Assembly: GCA_003505715.1 (NCBI GenBank)
Contig: DNXU01000254.1
Coordinates: 1 to 5,707 of the forward strand
Source of the DNA: Cyanobacteria bacterium UBA8803
GTDB taxonomy: Bacteria; Cyanobacteriota; Cyanobacteriia; Cyanobacteriales; Coleofasciculaceae
Reading direction: 5' to 3'
DNA length: 5,707 bases
The position numbers and the translations under genes were made by a program. Each line of letters starts with the position of its first letter. The first letter of the stretch is position 1. This document shows positions 4,506 through 5,707 of the stretch, piece by piece. Under the pieces are notes generated by a model, which was given only the letters and a program-made list of their open reading frames with translations, ran no database searches and was not told where the DNA came from.

Positions 4506-5378
4506 ATGAACAAGCATTCTATATATCTCAAAGCAGTTTCCCTAGTATTGTGTATGGGACTAGTGGTGGGTGAAAGCTTAGTTGCAGGTGCCAGCATCAA
4601 GCCAGGTGCCTCAAACCAAGTGCAACAGACGCCTTCGGCAAATATATTAGCAGGGCGGCGATCGCGTTTGAGAGGCATCAGAGTCAGAAACATTGGCTCA
4701 TCTCGTCAGCGCCGTGGTGGAATATCCTGTGGTGGTAATATTTCATGTGGTGGAGAGAAAGCTACTATAACTCCCTTAGTTCCACACATCAAACCAGTAG
4801 AAGTATACGGGCAGGAACCAGTAGAAGTTTATAGGCAGGAAAAAGAAATTTGGAATCCAGTTGAGACATCAACTATAAAATCACGCCCGACATTGCTGGT
4901 CTATGTTTCGGGAACAACAAAAACGACAGCAATGTTTTATCTCAACAAAGTAATAACGGATAATCAAGAGGATGAGATTCTTGATAATGTACCCATCACT
5001 TTACCGGGTCATGATGGAATTGTCAGTATTAGCCTTCCTGAGAATGTGCAGCTAGACCTTAATCAGACATATCACTGGATAGTTACTATTGAATGCGACC
5101 CAAATAGTTCTGACCAATCAGGAAATGTATTTGCAGAAGGTTGGGTTAAGCGCACTCCCATACCTGAAACTTTAGCTAACCAGTTGAAAAACGCACAAGA
5201 GTTCGATATCCCGCAGATGTATGCAGATGCTGGCTTGTGGACTGATACCCTGAGTTCAGTATGGGAGTTGCGCCAGCGTTATCCTAACGATCCAGATGTC
5301 GAAACGGCTTGGCAAATTCTTTTGGAGCAAGTTGCTGTGCCGGAGGTGTCGGAGATGAAGCAAGCTACTCTAAACTAA
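4506..5378 (+). CDS. Exported DUF928 family protein, paralogue 3
   Basis: This 290-residue DUF928 protein has unknown function. The signal peptide (1-29, likely cleavage after AGA at 27-29) is nearly identical to that of paralogue 2. The basic linker is stronger here (RRSRLRGIRVRN at 51-62, SRQRRGG at 66-72). The domain includes PTLLVYVSGTT (128-138), LPGHDGIVSISLPENV (166-181), YHWIVTIECDP (189-199) and YADAGLWTDTLSSVWELRQ (239-257). Two in-frame expansions distinguish it from paralogue 2. ISCGG occurs twice (73-77 and 79-83), adding Cys75 beside the conserved Cys81. An eight-residue unit, PVEVYGQE then PVEVYRQE, is tandemly repeated (97-112) and encoded by a 24-base duplication at 4794-4841. 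Cys81 and Cys197 correspond to the pair in paralogue 2, leaving Cys75 as an extra. The gene is followed directly by the second 262-base repeat. Confidence 0.93.
   Translation: MNKHSIYLKAVSLVLCMGLVVGESLVAGASIKPGASNQVQQTPSANILAGRRSRLRGIRVRNIGSSRQRRGGISCGGNISCGGEKATITPLVPHIKPVEVYGQEPVEVYRQEKEIWNPVETSTIKSRPTLLVYVSGTTKTTAMFYLNKVITDNQEDEILDNVPITLPGHDGIVSISLPENVQLDLNQTYHWIVTIECDPNSSDQSGNVFAEGWVKRTPIPETLANQLKNAQEFDIPQMYADAGLWTDTLSSVWELRQRYPNDPDVETAWQILLEQVAVPEVSEMKQATLN
4794..4841 (+). repeat. 24-base in-frame tandem duplication in DUF928 gene 3
   Basis: Two adjacent 24-base units (4794-4817 and 4818-4841) both begin CCAGTAGAAGT and end GGCAGGAA, differing at only a few central bases. They encode PVEVYGQE and PVEVYRQE. 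Paralogue 2 has a single, diverged version here. Confidence 0.85.
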
Positions 5379-5640
5379 GCAAGTGCCTATAGGCGATCGC
5401 AAGCTATTAGACCTGTCGTGAAAATCCCTTTTCATCCTTGGTTGTGAATGTAGTTCATAGAGATCTCTTGTCAAACTATACATCCCGCCCGGAAATAAAT
5501 TTCCGGCCTAATAGCTAAAGTCGGTTAAAACCGACTAAATATTAATAAAATCAGTCCGTTTTAACGGACTTCAGCTATGAGCCAGGGAATTAATTCCCTG
5601 GCGGGACTTTTACTAGTAGGATTAATACTCAGCCGCTATA
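5379..5640. repeat. 262-base noncoding repeat, copy B
   Basis: This is the second copy of the segment at 4140-4401, offset by exactly 1239 bases. It begins at the base after the TAA of DUF928 gene 3 and holds no gene. The four differences from copy A are at 5386, 5507, 5571 and 5616 or within a base of these. None falls in the paired stems of the four main hairpins. It may act as the 3' untranslated region or termination region of gene 3. Confidence 0.9.
5483..5606. mobile_element. MITE-like inverted-repeat element, copy B
   Basis: Same architecture as copy A: arms 5483-5536 and 5553-5606 around a 16-base AT-rich centre, with hairpins at 5489-5506, 5519-5536, 5553-5570 and 5582-5601. It carries no transposase. 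The flanking sequence is also shared with copy A, so this copy probably arose by duplication or conversion of the larger 262-base segment, not by its own insertion. Confidence 0.55.
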
Positions 5641-5707
5641 TAGCATTTTTATTTGATATATAAACTTATGATGTCCAGCAAATCACCCCTAATACAACCT
5701 GTCGCAG
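5641..5707. other. Right-edge stretch, no supportable gene
   Basis: These 67 bases are AT-rich at first and unrelated to the sequence after repeat copy A. Two consecutive ATGs at 5668 and 5671 open a frame to the edge (13 codons), but there is no ribosome-binding site. On the minus strand a short open frame enters from the right and stops near 5666. Neither can be judged from so little sequence. Confidence 0.4.

Noticed and set aside
4457..4693. Minus-strand open frame of 78 codons opposite the start of DUF928 gene 3
   Set aside because: It is antisense to a signal-peptide region that is confirmed by two paralogues, and it has no independent support.
4140..5640. The two 262-base repeats as a CRISPR array
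   Set aside because: There are only two long copies 1239 bases apart with a gene between them. Repeat and spacer lengths do not fit, and no cas genes are present.
5668..5707. Possible start of a further gene at the right edge
   Set aside because: Only 13 codons are visible, there is no ribosome-binding site, and the short peptide does not resemble a DUF928 signal peptide.

Overview
The window looks like a piece of a cyanobacterial chromosome, probably from a filamentous species of the Microcoleus/Oscillatoria kind (the genus is inference). The octamer GCGATCGC (HIP1), a cyanobacterial hallmark, occurs seven times in 5.7 kb. The four protein genes belong to families typical of cyanobacteria. 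GC content is moderate, and the spacers are long and full of hairpins.

Layout: (1) Positions 1-1490, minus strand, hold most of a CHASE2-domain membrane protein whose C-terminal end lies beyond the left edge. (2) Positions 1491-2055 are a 565-base divergent intergenic region with a purine-rich G-run tract next to the CHASE2 start and a long, structured leader before the first rightward gene. (3) Positions 2056-5378, plus strand, hold three successive paralogous genes for exported DUF928-family proteins (275, 287 and 290 residues). The second and third are close duplicates, about three quarters identical in protein by hand alignment; the first is a more distant relative. (4) A 262-base noncoding repeat lies downstream of both the second and the third gene (4140-4401 and 5379-5640), with only four differences between copies. 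Each copy holds a 124-base inverted-repeat element. Its two 54-base arms each fold into two hairpins, and three stem positions differ between the arms by paired, compensating changes. (5) The last 67 bases contain no supportable gene.

How the genes may work together: CHASE2 is an extracytoplasmic sensor-type domain anchored in the inner membrane, and DUF928 proteins carry signal peptides and act outside the cytoplasm. Their proximity suggests an envelope-associated sensing or surface-protein locus, but DUF928 has no established biochemical function and the link is inference. The CHASE2 gene is divergent from the DUF928 genes, so they are not one operon. Each DUF928 gene has its own ribosome-binding site and is separated from the next by 229 or 529 bases, so separate transcription is likely.

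The most notable signals are the covarying hairpin element, the contrast between a nearly unchanged noncoding repeat and much more diverged flanking genes, and the mosaic divergence with in-frame micro-duplications in the third DUF928 gene.
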